This document shows, in pieces, positions 51,562-60,110 of a stretch of DNA of 64,000 nt. The translations under genes were made by a program, and so were the position numbers. The notes below the pieces were generated by a model. The model was not told the DNA's origin and did not search any database. It saw only the letters and a program-made list of their open reading frames with translations. Numbering within the stretch: the stretch's first letter is position 1; every line of letters starts with the position of its first letter. Origin of the DNA: Achromobacter mucicolens (GTDB taxonomy: Bacteria; Pseudomonadota; Gammaproteobacteria; Burkholderiales; Burkholderiaceae_B); the NCBI RefSeq assembly GCF_902859725.1, contig NZ_CADIJP010000024.1, positions 1 through 64,000 on the forward strand, read 5' to 3'.

Positions 51562-53251
51562 ACTGACCATTGAACTCACCTTCGAGGACGCCGCGCAGCA
51601 GCAGCTCACGCTGCGCGCGCCGGTGCTGATCGGAAGGGGCGTTCAGTGCGGATTGCGGATTCCCACCTGGAGAGTCGGGCGTCAGCACGCCCGGCTGCTT
51701 TGCGAAGCGGATCAAATCGTCCTGGAAGACCTGGGCACGCTGGCAGGCACGATGGTAAATGGGGTGCGGATAGTGCGGCATGCGCCGGTACAGCCTCAAG
51801 ACGAGATCCTGATCGGGCCTTGCAGGCTGCGCGTGTCGATGCCGAAGGCCGAGGCCGCCTCGCCTCTTGAGGGTGCGGATGCGGTGTCATCCGACCCGGT
51901 TCAACCGGAAATCCGGTCGATGGGCGATGACCGGAGCATTGCGCCGCCAGTTGTTCCGCCCTGTGCCCCGCATCGGCTGCACGACCGTCGACGTCTTCAC
52001 GCGGCCCTGCTGGGCGCGCTTGACCTGAGACGGCGCGACGTGGCGGGGATGAGCGACGGGATGCTTCGTGCCGAAGCCGAGCGCCTTCTGGTCCAGATCG
52101 TTGCCACGGACGCCGAACTTCCGCCCCATGCGGACAAGGCGGCGCTGTGCCGCGAGGTGCTTGACGAAGCGGTTGGGCTCGGGCCGTTGGAACCCTTGCT
52201 TGCGGCCCCCGACATCACGGAAATCATGGTCAACCGCTACGACGAAATCTATGTCGAGCGTGCGGGGCGCCTGTGGCGGGAGCAGGCCGCATTCACCAGC
52301 GAACAGTCGGTGCGCTGGGTGATCGAACGCATTGTCACGCCCTTGGGGCGCCGCATCGACGAAAGCTCGCCGATGGTGGATGCGCGGCTGCCCGATGGCT
52401 CGCGGGTCCACGCCATCATTCCGCCGGTGGCGATGAAGGGCGCCAGCCTGACCATACGCAAGTTTCCGCAGCGTCGCCCGCAGATGCCCGATCTGATTGC
52501 GCTGGGCGCGCTGAGCGACGCGATGTCGCAGTTTCTGGCCCTGTGCGTACGGATGCGCAAGAATCTGGTCGTTTCCGGGGGGACGGGGGCGGGCAAGACG
52601 ACGCTGCTGAACATCCTGTCGAACGAGATTCCGGACGGCGAGCGCGTGGTCACGATCGAAGACGCTGCGGAATTGCGGCTCAACCATGCGCATCTCGTTG
52701 CGCTGGAGGCCCGGCCAGCCAACCAGGAAGGCAGAGGCCGAATCGACATCCGCGAACTGGTGCGCAACGCGCTGCGCATGCGGCCTGACCGCATCGTCGT
52801 GGGCGAATGCCGCGGCGCCGAGGCGTTCGACATGCTGACGGCCATGAACACGGGGCACGAAGGTTCCCTGACGACGCTGCATGCCAATTCTCCGCGCGAT
52901 GCGTTGGCGCGGCTGGAGTCCATGATTCTCATGGCAGGGCTTGACCTGCCGCTGTCCGCGGTCCGCGAGCACATTGCCGCCAGCGTGGACGTGGTCGTGC
53001 AGCAGGCACGACTGGCGGATGGCCGCCGCGTGGTCACGTCGATCGTCGAAGTGGCGGGCATGGAAAGCGGCCGCATCCAATTGCAGGACTTGTTTGGGTT
53101 TGACCGCAGTCACGGATTTCGGGGATGCGGCGCGCTGCCCGGCTTTGCGCGCGATTGGGCCGATAAGGGCGTGAGTCTGGACGCCACCTGGTTTTCGGAC
53201 TTGGCGGGCCAGGCGCCGGGCGTTGCGACCTTTGCGCAGGGCTTGCCATGA
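51548..53251 (+). CDS. cpaF: CpaF/TadA-type ATPase with N-terminal FHA domain
   Basis: Motor ATPase of the Tad pilus, 567 residues. The first 100 residues are an FHA domain (VLIGRGVQCGLRIPTWRVGR, then QHARLLC, and GTMVNGVRIV near residue 62) that is not part of ordinary CpaF proteins of about 450 residues. A linker of about 60 residues leads to the ATPase: Walker A SGGTGAGKTT near 342, VTIEDAAELRL, Walker B-like RPDRIVVGECRGAEAF near 415, and TTLHANSPRDALARLE. FHA domains bind phospho-Thr peptides, so the motor may be tethered or gated by phosphorylation. In the FHA box the usual Ser before Arg is Gly (VGRQH), so classical binding is uncertain. Overlaps cpaC and tadB. Confidence 0.93.
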   Translation: MLNVELTIELTFEDAAQQQLTLRAPVLIGRGVQCGLRIPTWRVGRQHARLLCEADQIVLEDLGTLAGTMVNGVRIVRHAPVQPQDEILIGPCRLRVSMPKAEAASPLEGADAVSSDPVQPEIRSMGDDRSIAPPVVPPCAPHRLHDRRRLHAALLGALDLRRRDVAGMSDGMLRAEAERLLVQIVATDAELPPHADKAALCREVLDEAVGLGPLEPLLAAPDITEIMVNRYDEIYVERAGRLWREQAAFTSEQSVRWVIERIVTPLGRRIDESSPMVDARLPDGSRVHAIIPPVAMKGASLTIRKFPQRRPQMPDLIALGALSDAMSQFLALCVRMRKNLVVSGGTGAGKTTLLNILSNEIPDGERVVTIEDAAELRLNHAHLVALEARPANQEGRGRIDIRELVRNALRMRPDRIVVGECRGAEAFDMLTAMNTGHEGSLTTLHANSPRDALARLESMILMAGLDLPLSAVREHIAASVDVVVQQARLADGRRVVTSIVEVAGMESGRIQLQDLFGFDRSHGFRGCGALPGFARDWADKGVSLDATWFSDLAGQAPGVATFAQGLP

Positions 53252-54093
53252 TCTGGCTTGCGGCGGCGGCCGCGATGCTGTGCGCGGGGTTGCTGGCGTG
53301 GCGCGCACAGAACTGGTTTGCGCCCGCGCTTCGGCGATACCGCGAGGTCTACACGCAGGATGCGGGCGTGCGGTTGAGCGAGGTGTTCCTCTTCATCGAC
53401 CCGCGCCAACTGTGGGCGGGCGCCATCATCTGCGGGGTGGCCGCCGCGGCGGCCGCGTTCTCGGCCACCGGAAGCGCGTTGCTCGCGGCCATGTTCGCGC
53501 TGGCGGCCTCGCGCCTGCCGCGGTCGGTCGTTGACGGACTGCGGCGGCGGCGCGCGCAGCGCTTTGAAACGCAATTACCGATGGCGCTGTTGATGCTGGC
53601 TTCTGCGTTGCGGGCGGGTGTGGCCATGACGACAGGCCTGCGCCATGTGGTGCAACAGAGCAGCGCGCCGCTGGCGCAGGAGTTCGGCCTGATGCTGCGC
53701 GAACAGCGTCTTGGCGTGCCGTGGGAGGTTGCGCTTGGCAACCTGCAGGCCAGGATGCCGGCCGATTCGACCTCGCTGGTGGTGGCTGCCATGCGCATCG
53801 CGGCAACAACCGGCGGCAACCTGGCCGAGGCCCTTGAAAGCATCGCGCAGACACTGCGGGCTCGCCTGCAGTTGCAGGCGAAGCTGCTTGCGCTGACCTC
53901 GCAGGGGCGGCTGCAAGCCTGGATCGTGGGCGCGCTGCCCTTGCTGCTGCTGGCGGTGCTGGACCGGCTCGAGCCCGACATCATGAGTCTGTTGTGGCGT
54001 ACGCCGATGGGATGGGGTGTTCTCGCCATCGTGGCGGTGCTGGAGACGGCGGGCGTGCTGCTGATCCGGCGGATCATGCGGATCGATATCTGA
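53248..54093 (+). CDS. tadB: TadB-type inner-membrane platform protein
   Basis: First half of the split GspF-like platform of Tad pili, 281 residues. Hydrophobic helices near 2-20, 58-85 (LWAGAIICGVAAAAAAFSAT) and 230-270; a cytoplasmic T2SSF domain with LPMALLMLASALRAG near 110 and AAMRIAATTGGNLAEALESIA near 178. Overlaps cpaF by four bases. Works with TadC and the CpaF motor. Confidence 0.9.
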   Translation: MIWLAAAAAMLCAGLLAWRAQNWFAPALRRYREVYTQDAGVRLSEVFLFIDPRQLWAGAIICGVAAAAAAFSATGSALLAAMFALAASRLPRSVVDGLRRRRAQRFETQLPMALLMLASALRAGVAMTTGLRHVVQQSSAPLAQEFGLMLREQRLGVPWEVALGNLQARMPADSTSLVVAAMRIAATTGGNLAEALESIAQTLRARLQLQAKLLALTSQGRLQAWIVGALPLLLLAVLDRLEPDIMSLLWRTPMGWGVLAIVAVLETAGVLLIRRIMRIDI

Positions 54094-54104
54094 AAGGGGG
54101 CGGG

Positions 54105-54977
54105 ATGTGGCTTTATGTGGGCATGGCGGCGACGGCGGCGGGAGCGGCCTGGCTTGCGTGGGTGCTGTTGTGTCCGTTGCTGCGGCAGGAACAGAACGCC
54201 GAGCGTGCGATGCCGTGGTGGTGGCGCGCCGCATGGCCGTGGATCGTGGCGGTGGCGCCGTTGGCGGGTCCCCTTTGCGCCTGGCGCTGGCGGCTGCGGT
54301 TGAACCGGGCAATAGAGCGGGCGGCCTTGCCGCCAGGAGTCGGGTATGCGCACATCGCGGCGTTGTGCGGTAGCGCGGCCGCCGCTGCCGGTGGCGTGGC
54401 CGGCGCCGTGGCGGTGGCGCTTGCTCCACCCGGCTCCGCGTCGTGGGTGCTCTGGACGGCTGCGGCGGCGCTGGCCGCCGGGGTGGCGCCGGCGGCGTGG
54501 TTGAAAGGCCTGGGCACGCAGCGGCGCCGCGCCATCGAACGGGACTTGCCCTTCGTGTTCGACATGATGACGTTGTGCGTCGAGGCCGGACTGAGCGTGC
54601 AGGGCGCGTTGCAGTTGGCGGCGCAGAGCGGGCCGCCTGGCGTGCTGCGCGACGCGCTGGCCGATGCGCTGGCCGAGATGCGCGCCGGCGTTTCCCGAAC
54701 CGCCGCGATCAAGACATTGGCCGAGCGTAGCAACAGTCCGCTGGCGCGTAATTGGGCAGCGGCCCTGGCGCAGGCAGAGGCGCTGGGGGCGAGCCTGGGG
54801 CCGGTCTTGCGCGCGCAGGCGGCGCAGTGCCGCAGCGACCGCCACACGCGGGCCGAGCAACTGGCGATGCAGGCGCCGGTGAAGATGCTGCTGCCGTTGA
54901 TCGGTTGCATCTTCCCTTGCACTTTCATCGTGCTGGCGTTTCCGATCGCGATGCAGTTGCTGCAGAGCGTGCAATGA
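54105..54977 (+). CDS. tadC: TadC-type inner-membrane platform protein
   Basis: Second half of the Tad platform, 290 residues. Helices near 3-22, 40-58, 87-135 and 262-285; the T2SSF domain has RDLPFVFDMMTLCVEAGLSV near 145 and LAQAEALGASLGPVLRAQA near 222. The start at 54105 has GGGGGCGGG eight bases before it; the longer open frame is a shadow of tadB. Its stop overlaps the next ATG (ATGA). Confidence 0.9.
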   Translation: MWLYVGMAATAAGAAWLAWVLLCPLLRQEQNAERAMPWWWRAAWPWIVAVAPLAGPLCAWRWRLRLNRAIERAALPPGVGYAHIAALCGSAAAAAGGVAGAVAVALAPPGSASWVLWTAAAALAAGVAPAAWLKGLGTQRRRAIERDLPFVFDMMTLCVEAGLSVQGALQLAAQSGPPGVLRDALADALAEMRAGVSRTAAIKTLAERSNSPLARNWAAALAQAEALGASLGPVLRAQAAQCRSDRHTRAEQLAMQAPVKMLLPLIGCIFPCTFIVLAFPIAMQLLQSVQ

Positions 54978-55600
54978 GCCGCGCCGCGCTATTGCGCCAA
55001 GGGCGCCTGCGGCTGTTGATGGTAAAGCGGTGGTGGGGTCGGATGCGCGGGTTGCTGGGGCGGAACCCGCCGGGGCCGCGCACAGGAGTGATGCTGATTC
55101 CCTGTGCCGCGGTGCATACCTTCGGCATGCGTTATGCCATCGACGTGGCGTTCATCGGCCGGGAAGGCCGGGTAGTGCGGTTGTGCCCGGCGCTTGCGCC
55201 GTGGCGGGTGGCGCTATGCCTGCGCGCCGTCGCCGTTGTCGAGATGCGCGCTGGAACTATTGATGCCGAACACGGAGGTGTAGGCCGGATAGAAGCTGCA
55301 GTACAGGATGCCGCCCGCCGCAATGTTGAACGGAATCTGCAGCGTGCCGGCCATCTGCGGCGACAGGCCGATGGCAACCAGCAGCCCGGCGCACAGGTCG
55401 ATGAACAAAAAGACCATGATCCAGCAGACGCCGTAAACCAGGAACGGCAGCTTGTTGCGCCAGCAGGCGATGCCGGAGTAGAACAGGGCCTGGGTCAGGC
55501 GCAGGCCGTGCCAGGCAACCAGCACGGGTGCATGCCAGAACAGCGCCGCGATCACCACGTAGCAGATCGCAAACAGCATCAGCGGCAGCGCCATGGCTGA
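54974..55600 (+). CDS. DUF192 protein with antisense-encoded tail
   Basis: The first 95 residues are a DUF192 domain (RMRGLLGRNPPGPRTGVMLI, then CAAVHTFGMRYAIDVAFIG and LAPWRVALCLRAVAVVEM); the start overlaps the tadC stop. A normal DUF192 domain would end within about 15 residues of this point, but the frame stays open for another 115 codons that are antisense to the minus-strand gene at 55214-56017. This tail (low-complexity, Gln/Arg/Asp-rich) is most likely not original protein. The likely explanation is loss of the DUF192 3' end, at about 55255, by a deletion or join. DUF192 genes frequently accompany Tad loci. Confidence 0.65.
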   Translation: MSRAALLRQGRLRLLMVKRWWGRMRGLLGRNPPGPRTGVMLIPCAAVHTFGMRYAIDVAFIGREGRVVRLCPALAPWRVALCLRAVAVVEMRAGTIDAEHGGVGRIEAAVQDAARRNVERNLQRAGHLRRQADGNQQPGAQVDEQKDHDPADAVNQERQLVAPAGDAGVEQGLGQAQAVPGNQHGCMPEQRRDHHVADRKQHQRQRHG

Positions 55601-56017
55601 CAGGATCGGTTCCATGCTTTTTTCGACCGAGGCAATGCGCATGCCCTCCATCATGGCGTCGGAGAAAGGCAGGAAGATGACCAAGCCCATCACCAGGCAA
55701 AGGCCGGCATACAGCACGCCCATCAGGAAGAGTTTGCGGAACACGCCCGGCTGCTTCAGCGGCTTGCCCCACATGGAGGGCAGCATGATGCGATCGGCCT
55801 CGACATGCTTGCACGCGGACAATGTCATCAGCGTGATGATGGGCATCAGGGCCACGACGAGCATCGGGCCGACCGGAGGCGTGGCCGACGCAAAGACGAC
55901 GAGCAGGCTGATGGCCATGGCCCAGGTGAACATGGCCAGGGGCTGCTTGCGGAACAGGCGGAATCCGTCGCGGACCCAAAGCCAGCCGGACGTCGCGGGT
56001 AGAAATGCTGCTTGCAT
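55214..56017 (-). CDS. BPSS1780-type multi-helix membrane protein
   Basis: 267 residues, with about six hydrophobic helices. The N-terminal stretch FLPATSGWLWVRDGFRLFRK and the middle motif MLPSMWGKPLKQPGVFRKL are recognisable from a betaproteobacterial family of unknown function (BPSS1780). Start at 56017 (MQAAFLPATS); the frame is open upstream without sense. Its last residues (NSSSAHLDNGDGAQA) overlap the DUF192 gene of the other strand by about 45 bases of normal sequence and the DUF192 tail covers half the gene antisense. Nothing in context tells a role. Confidence 0.82.
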   Translation of the reverse strand: MQAAFLPATSGWLWVRDGFRLFRKQPLAMFTWAMAISLLVVFASATPPVGPMLVVALMPIITLMTLSACKHVEADRIMLPSMWGKPLKQPGVFRKLFLMGVLYAGLCLVMGLVIFLPFSDAMMEGMRIASVEKSMEPILSAMALPLMLFAICYVVIAALFWHAPVLVAWHGLRLTQALFYSGIACWRNKLPFLVYGVCWIMVFLFIDLCAGLLVAIGLSPQMAGTLQIPFNIAAGGILYCSFYPAYTSVFGINSSSAHLDNGDGAQA

Positions 56018-56081
56018 GGCTCTCTGAAGGGGGAGATCTTTCAAAAAGGGGGCGCTATTCCCATTATGGGGGGCGTAGCGA

Positions 56082-57050
56082 TTACGGCAAGACGGGCAGT
56101 TCCGAGCGGTGGCGCGCTTGCAACACTCTTTCGAAGTGGCGCGGGTCGTGCGGCTTGAGCGTCTGCGCGGGGCGGGGCAGGAAGAAGTCATACAGCCGGG
56201 ACAGCCAGAAGCGCAAGGCTGCCGCCCTGAGCATCTGGGGCCAGACTTCGCGCTCGGCGTCGGTAAAGGGGCGAACCGAGGCGTAGGCGGCCAGCCAGGC
56301 CTGCACCAGCTCCGGGATGAATTCACCGGAGTCGCGGTCGATGCACCAGTCGTTGACGCTGACTGCCACGTCGAACAGCCAGGTGTCGCAGCCCGCGAAG
56401 TAGAAGTCGATGATGCCGCCCATGAGCGGATTCTCGAACGTGCCGGCGAACAGCACGTTGTCCCGGAACAGGTCGCAGTGGGCCGGTCCGGTTTGCAGGG
56501 CCTGCCAGGCGGGCGTCTTGACCGCGGCCTGCTGCGCGGCCAGTTCCGAGGTCAGCAGCTCGGCCTGGGCCGGGCTGAGAAAGGGCATGACCTTGGGCGC
56601 CGTTTCCAGCCACCAGGAAAGCCCGCGCAGGTTGGGCTGGTGGATCGGGAAGTCCTGCGCCGCCACGTGGGCGCGGGCTAGCGTAGCGCCAGCGAGCGCG
56701 CAGTGGGCAGGCCCCGGGGCGGGCTCGTAGCCGCCTGGCAGGCGCGACACGATGGCGCAAGGCTTGCCGTGCAGGGTGGTCAGGCGGGTGCCGTCGCGCA
56801 GGGTCTGCGGCTGCGGCACCGGGATGCCGCGTTCCGCCAAGTGATACATCAATTCGATGTAGAAGGGCAGTTGAGCGTGCGTCAGCACCTCGAACAGCGT
56901 CAGCACATATTCGCCACGCGTCGTGTGCAGGAAATAATTGGTGTTCTCGATACCCGCCGTAATGCCTCGAAGCGAGACAAACTCGCCCAGATCGAAATGC
57001 GCCAGCAGGGCGCGCGCGTCGTCATCGGATACGGGGGTGAATACGGCCAT
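56082..57050 (-). CDS. thrB: Homoserine kinase
   Basis: Phosphorylates homoserine in threonine synthesis. It has 322 residues and belongs to the aminoglycoside-phosphotransferase-like ThrB2 type found in Pseudomonas and betaproteobacteria, not the GHMP type. Visible motifs: GIENTNYFLHT near residue 33, the catalytic loop HCDLFRDNVLF near 190 and GIIDFYFAGCD near 211. Start MAVFTPVSDDDA at 57050. It is in its own minus-strand unit, divergent from the dus gene. Confidence 0.92.
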   Translation of the reverse strand: MAVFTPVSDDDARALLAHFDLGEFVSLRGITAGIENTNYFLHTTRGEYVLTLFEVLTHAQLPFYIELMYHLAERGIPVPQPQTLRDGTRLTTLHGKPCAIVSRLPGGYEPAPGPAHCALAGATLARAHVAAQDFPIHQPNLRGLSWWLETAPKVMPFLSPAQAELLTSELAAQQAAVKTPAWQALQTGPAHCDLFRDNVLFAGTFENPLMGGIIDFYFAGCDTWLFDVAVSVNDWCIDRDSGEFIPELVQAWLAAYASVRPFTDAEREVWPQMLRAAALRFWLSRLYDFFLPRPAQTLKPHDPRHFERVLQARHRSELPVLP

Positions 57051-57232
57051 GGATCTTCGTTATGAGGGTTGAACGGACGCGCGCACGGGCGTGCAGGGTT
57101 GCGGCGCCGCAATTTTAGACCACATGGCGGGCGGGCTTCGGCAGCGGTTCGGCCACGGATGCCCAGGCCCGGCGGGCACAATGTCGCCAAGCACCGTAAA
57201 ATACCGCATCCCCTTGTTTTGTAGAGTGATTC

Positions 57233-58249
57233 TTGGACTCCCCCGACTGGCGGCTCTGTGTCGCCCCGATGATCGACGTCACCGACCGCCATTGCCGGTA
57301 CTTTCACCGGCTGCTGGCGCCCCGTGCACGCCTGTACACCGAAATGATCACCACCGGTGCGCTGCTGCATGGCAATGTGGCCCGCCACCTGGACTTTGAC
57401 GAAGCCGAGCATCCTGTGGCCTTGCAGCTTGGCGGCAGCGAGCCCGATGCGTTGGCGCATGCGGCCAAGCTTGGCAAGCAGTGGGGGTATGACGAAATCA
57501 ACCTGAATTGCGGCTGCCCGTCCGAGCGGGTGCAGAAGGGTGCGTTTGGCGCCTGCCTGATGGCCGAGCCGGCGCTGGTGGCCGACTGCATGAAGGCCAT
57601 GCAGGACGCCGTGGATATTCCAGTCACGGTCAAGCACCGCCTTGGGCTGGACTACGACGAATCCTACGAGTTCGTGCGCGACTTTGTCGGCAAGGTCTAC
57701 GATACGGGTTGCCGCGTGTTCATTGCGCATGCGCGCAACGCGGTGCTCAAGGGCTTGTCGCCCAAGGACAATCGCGAGATTCCGCCGCTGCGCTACGACG
57801 TGGTCGCGCAATTGAAGCGTGATTTTCCGGATTGCACGTTCGTGCTCAATGGCGGACTGGCCGATGCCGGACAGTCGGTGCAGGCGGCCGAAACCTTTGA
57901 CGGCGTGATGCTGGGCCGCGCCGCCTGGCATACGCCGCGCGTGTTGTCCGAGGTTTCCATGCAGCTGTGGCCGTCGGTACGGTTGCCCAGCGATGCGCAG
58001 GTGGTGGACGCCATGACGGAATACGCCGCGCGGCAGGTGGCCAAGGGCGTGCCGCTGCGGGTGATGACGCGTCCGATGCTGGGGCTGGTGAATGGGCAGT
58101 CGGGCGCAAGGCGCTGGCGGCGGATGCTGTCGGATCCGGCCCTGCTGGCCGCGAATAATCCGGAACTGATTTATGACGCGTGGCGCAGCCAGCGTCATGC
58201 ACCGGGCGCGCGCGACGCCACGCGCGAGGCCGCGCCCGCCGGGATGTAG
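57233..58249 (+). CDS. dusA: tRNA-dihydrouridine synthase, DusA type
   Basis: Flavin enzyme reducing uridines 20/20a of tRNA D-loops. It has 338 residues: VAPMIDVTDRHCRYFHRLL near residue 11, INLNCGCPSERVQKGAFGACL near 87 with the catalytic Cys in GAFGACLM, and FIAHARNAVLKGLSPKDN near 163. Start codon is TTG at 57233: a TGA stands in frame two codons before and the next ATG is already within the conserved core. This is the second unusual start after dnaG. A TAAAAT hexamer lies 30 bases upstream. Confidence 0.95.
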   Translation: MDSPDWRLCVAPMIDVTDRHCRYFHRLLAPRARLYTEMITTGALLHGNVARHLDFDEAEHPVALQLGGSEPDALAHAAKLGKQWGYDEINLNCGCPSERVQKGAFGACLMAEPALVADCMKAMQDAVDIPVTVKHRLGLDYDESYEFVRDFVGKVYDTGCRVFIAHARNAVLKGLSPKDNREIPPLRYDVVAQLKRDFPDCTFVLNGGLADAGQSVQAAETFDGVMLGRAAWHTPRVLSEVSMQLWPSVRLPSDAQVVDAMTEYAARQVAKGVPLRVMTRPMLGLVNGQSGARRWRRMLSDPALLAANNPELIYDAWRSQRHAPGARDATREAAPAGM

Positions 58250-58283
58250 ATCCACAGCCGGCGCCGCAAGGGCGCCGGATGGT

Positions 58284-58742
58284 TCAGGACTGGGCCGGTT
58301 CCGCGCTTTCAGCGGGCCAATCGCGGATGTAGGCCTTCAGCATGTTGTTTTCGAATTGCTGGGCCGCCACGATGGCCTGCGCCATGTCGTAGAACGAAAT
58401 GACGCCCATCAGGGTGGGGCCGTCCATGACGGGGATATAGCGGGCGTGTTTTTCCAGCATCAGGCGCTGGACTTCGTCGGCGCTGGTGTTGGGCGAAACG
58501 CTGACCGGCGCGTCGTCCATGATGGATCTGATGGTGGTATCGCCGGCGCCGCCATGCGCGTGCATGTGGCGAATGATCTCGCGGAACGTGAGCATGCCGG
58601 TCAACGTGCCGAATTCCATGATGACCAGGGAGCCGATATCCTGCTCGCTCATGGTTTGCACGGCCTGGGCCACGGGCATGTCCGGCGACGCCGTGTAGAG
58701 CGTATCGCCCTTGACGCGCAAAATCTCACTGACCTTCAACAT
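58284..58742 (-). CDS. CBS-pair domain protein
   Basis: 152 residues consisting of two CBS domains (about 10-65 and 75-135): LVIMEFGTLTGMLTFREIIR and YIPVMDGPTLMGVISFYDMA. Such stand-alone CBS pairs bind adenosyl nucleotides and sense energy or redox state; no partner enzyme adjoins. It shares the minus strand with the YihY-type gene 37 bases upstream and may be cotranscribed with it. Confidence 0.88.
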   Translation of the reverse strand: MLKVSEILRVKGDTLYTASPDMPVAQAVQTMSEQDIGSLVIMEFGTLTGMLTFREIIRHMHAHGGAGDTTIRSIMDDAPVSVSPNTSADEVQRLMLEKHARYIPVMDGPTLMGVISFYDMAQAIVAAQQFENNMLKAYIRDWPAESAEPAQS

Positions 58743-58779
58743 CGGTATCTCCTGGGGGCGGACTGCGCCCTATGCTTTG

Positions 58780-60093
58780 CTATTTCTTGTTCGCTTCCAG
58801 TTGCAGCACTGGTGCGACGCCATTTCCGGTATTTTGCGCTTCTCCGCAGAGTTCTTCCAGCGTTGGCGTGGTTTGCGGCGAATTTACGGACGATGCGATG
58901 CGCAGGATGTCGGGGTCGTTGCGCACGCGCGGCTGGCTGCGGTCCAGCAGGAAGCGATCCACGACCGGCGCCAGCGAGGTCTCGCGCGCATCGCACGTCA
59001 GGATCCAGTTGTCTTCCGGGCTGCGGGTGGCCAATCCCATCGCGCTCAGCGTTTCCAGGACTTCGTTGAGCTCGTCCTGGTGAAGCCGCAATTCCGAGGC
59101 CAGCAGGCTGGCGGATACGCCGCCCGGGGTGGAAAGCTGCGCGCGGCGCAGCGCGCGCAAGGCGTCCAACGCGTCTACGAACGAAGCGCCCGGGTAGCGG
59201 TTGATGTGCCAGCGGCCAAGGCGGATGAGCGGCGCGCTTGAGGCGAGCGTTGCGCCCAGCAAGACGGCCAGCCAGGACAGGTAAATCCAGAGCAGGAAGA
59301 TCGGTAGCGTGGCGAAGGCGCCGTAGATGACCGTGTAGGTGGGAAACCGCGTCAGGTAGAAGGCGAACGCGGACTTCATGATTTCCAGCACGATGGCCGT
59401 GACGCAGCCGCCAATCAGCGCGTCGCGCCACAGCACCTCGCGGTTGGGCACCACGACAAAGAGCGCCGCAAAGCCCAGGCCGGTCAGCACCAGCGGGATG
59501 GACGAGACGGCGATGCTGATGACTTCGGGCACGTCCTTGATCAGGCCGAGCGATTCGCGCGCGACGAAGGAGGTGGCCCACAGGCTGGCGCCGGCCAGGA
59601 CGGGCCCCAGCGTGATGATGGCCCAGTACACCAGCGCCCGCTGCGGCAGGGGGCGCTGGCGCGAGACGCGCCAGATGTCGTTGAACGCCTGATCAATCGT
59701 CATGATGAGCAGCAGCGACGTGACCAGCAGGAATGCCCCGCCAATGGCGGTCAGGCGCGAGGCCTGGTGGGCGAACTGGTTCAGGTAGTCCATGATGTTG
59801 TCCGAGACGGACGGCGGCATCAGGCTGGTGGTGAGGAAGTCCTCGAGGGCGACCCGGAATTCCTGGAAGACAGGAAACGCCGTGAATAGCGACAGCACCA
59901 CCGCAAGCATGGGAACGATTGCCAGGACGGTCGTGAAAGTGAGGCTGGAGGCGACCTGAAGCAGCTTCTCTTCGTTGGCGCGTTGGACGACGAAACGAAA
60001 TACGCGTCCGGTCCTCGCGACCCGGGAAATGCGCGAGGATGGTTTTTCTTTGACCGCCGGCGTAGCGGCGGAGGGCTCGGCGGGGCGATTCAT
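58780..60093 (-). CDS. YihY/BrkB-family inner-membrane protein
   Basis: 437 residues. After an Arg/Ser-rich N-terminus come about six helices (SLTFTTVLAIVPMLAVVLSLF near 48; ALVYWAIITLGPVLAGASLW near 150; LPIFLLWIYLSWLAVLLGA near 265), then a cytoplasmic helical tail of about 150 residues (SELRLHQDELNEVLETL) resembling a winged helix. The family was once called ribonuclease BN by mistake; true function unknown. Divergent from DUF2069, with a gap of 17 bases. Confidence 0.9.
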   Translation of the reverse strand: MNRPAEPSAATPAVKEKPSSRISRVARTGRVFRFVVQRANEEKLLQVASSLTFTTVLAIVPMLAVVLSLFTAFPVFQEFRVALEDFLTTSLMPPSVSDNIMDYLNQFAHQASRLTAIGGAFLLVTSLLLIMTIDQAFNDIWRVSRQRPLPQRALVYWAIITLGPVLAGASLWATSFVARESLGLIKDVPEVISIAVSSIPLVLTGLGFAALFVVVPNREVLWRDALIGGCVTAIVLEIMKSAFAFYLTRFPTYTVIYGAFATLPIFLLWIYLSWLAVLLGATLASSAPLIRLGRWHINRYPGASFVDALDALRALRRAQLSTPGGVSASLLASELRLHQDELNEVLETLSAMGLATRSPEDNWILTCDARETSLAPVVDRFLLDRSQPRVRNDPDILRIASSVNSPQTTPTLEELCGEAQNTGNGVAPVLQLEANKK

Positions 60094-60110
60094 CAGGCGA
60101 TAATAGCAGC

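Noticed and set aside
57060-57232. A small gene in the thrB-dusA gap
   Set aside because: No frame with ribosome site; only TAAAAT hexamers for promoters.
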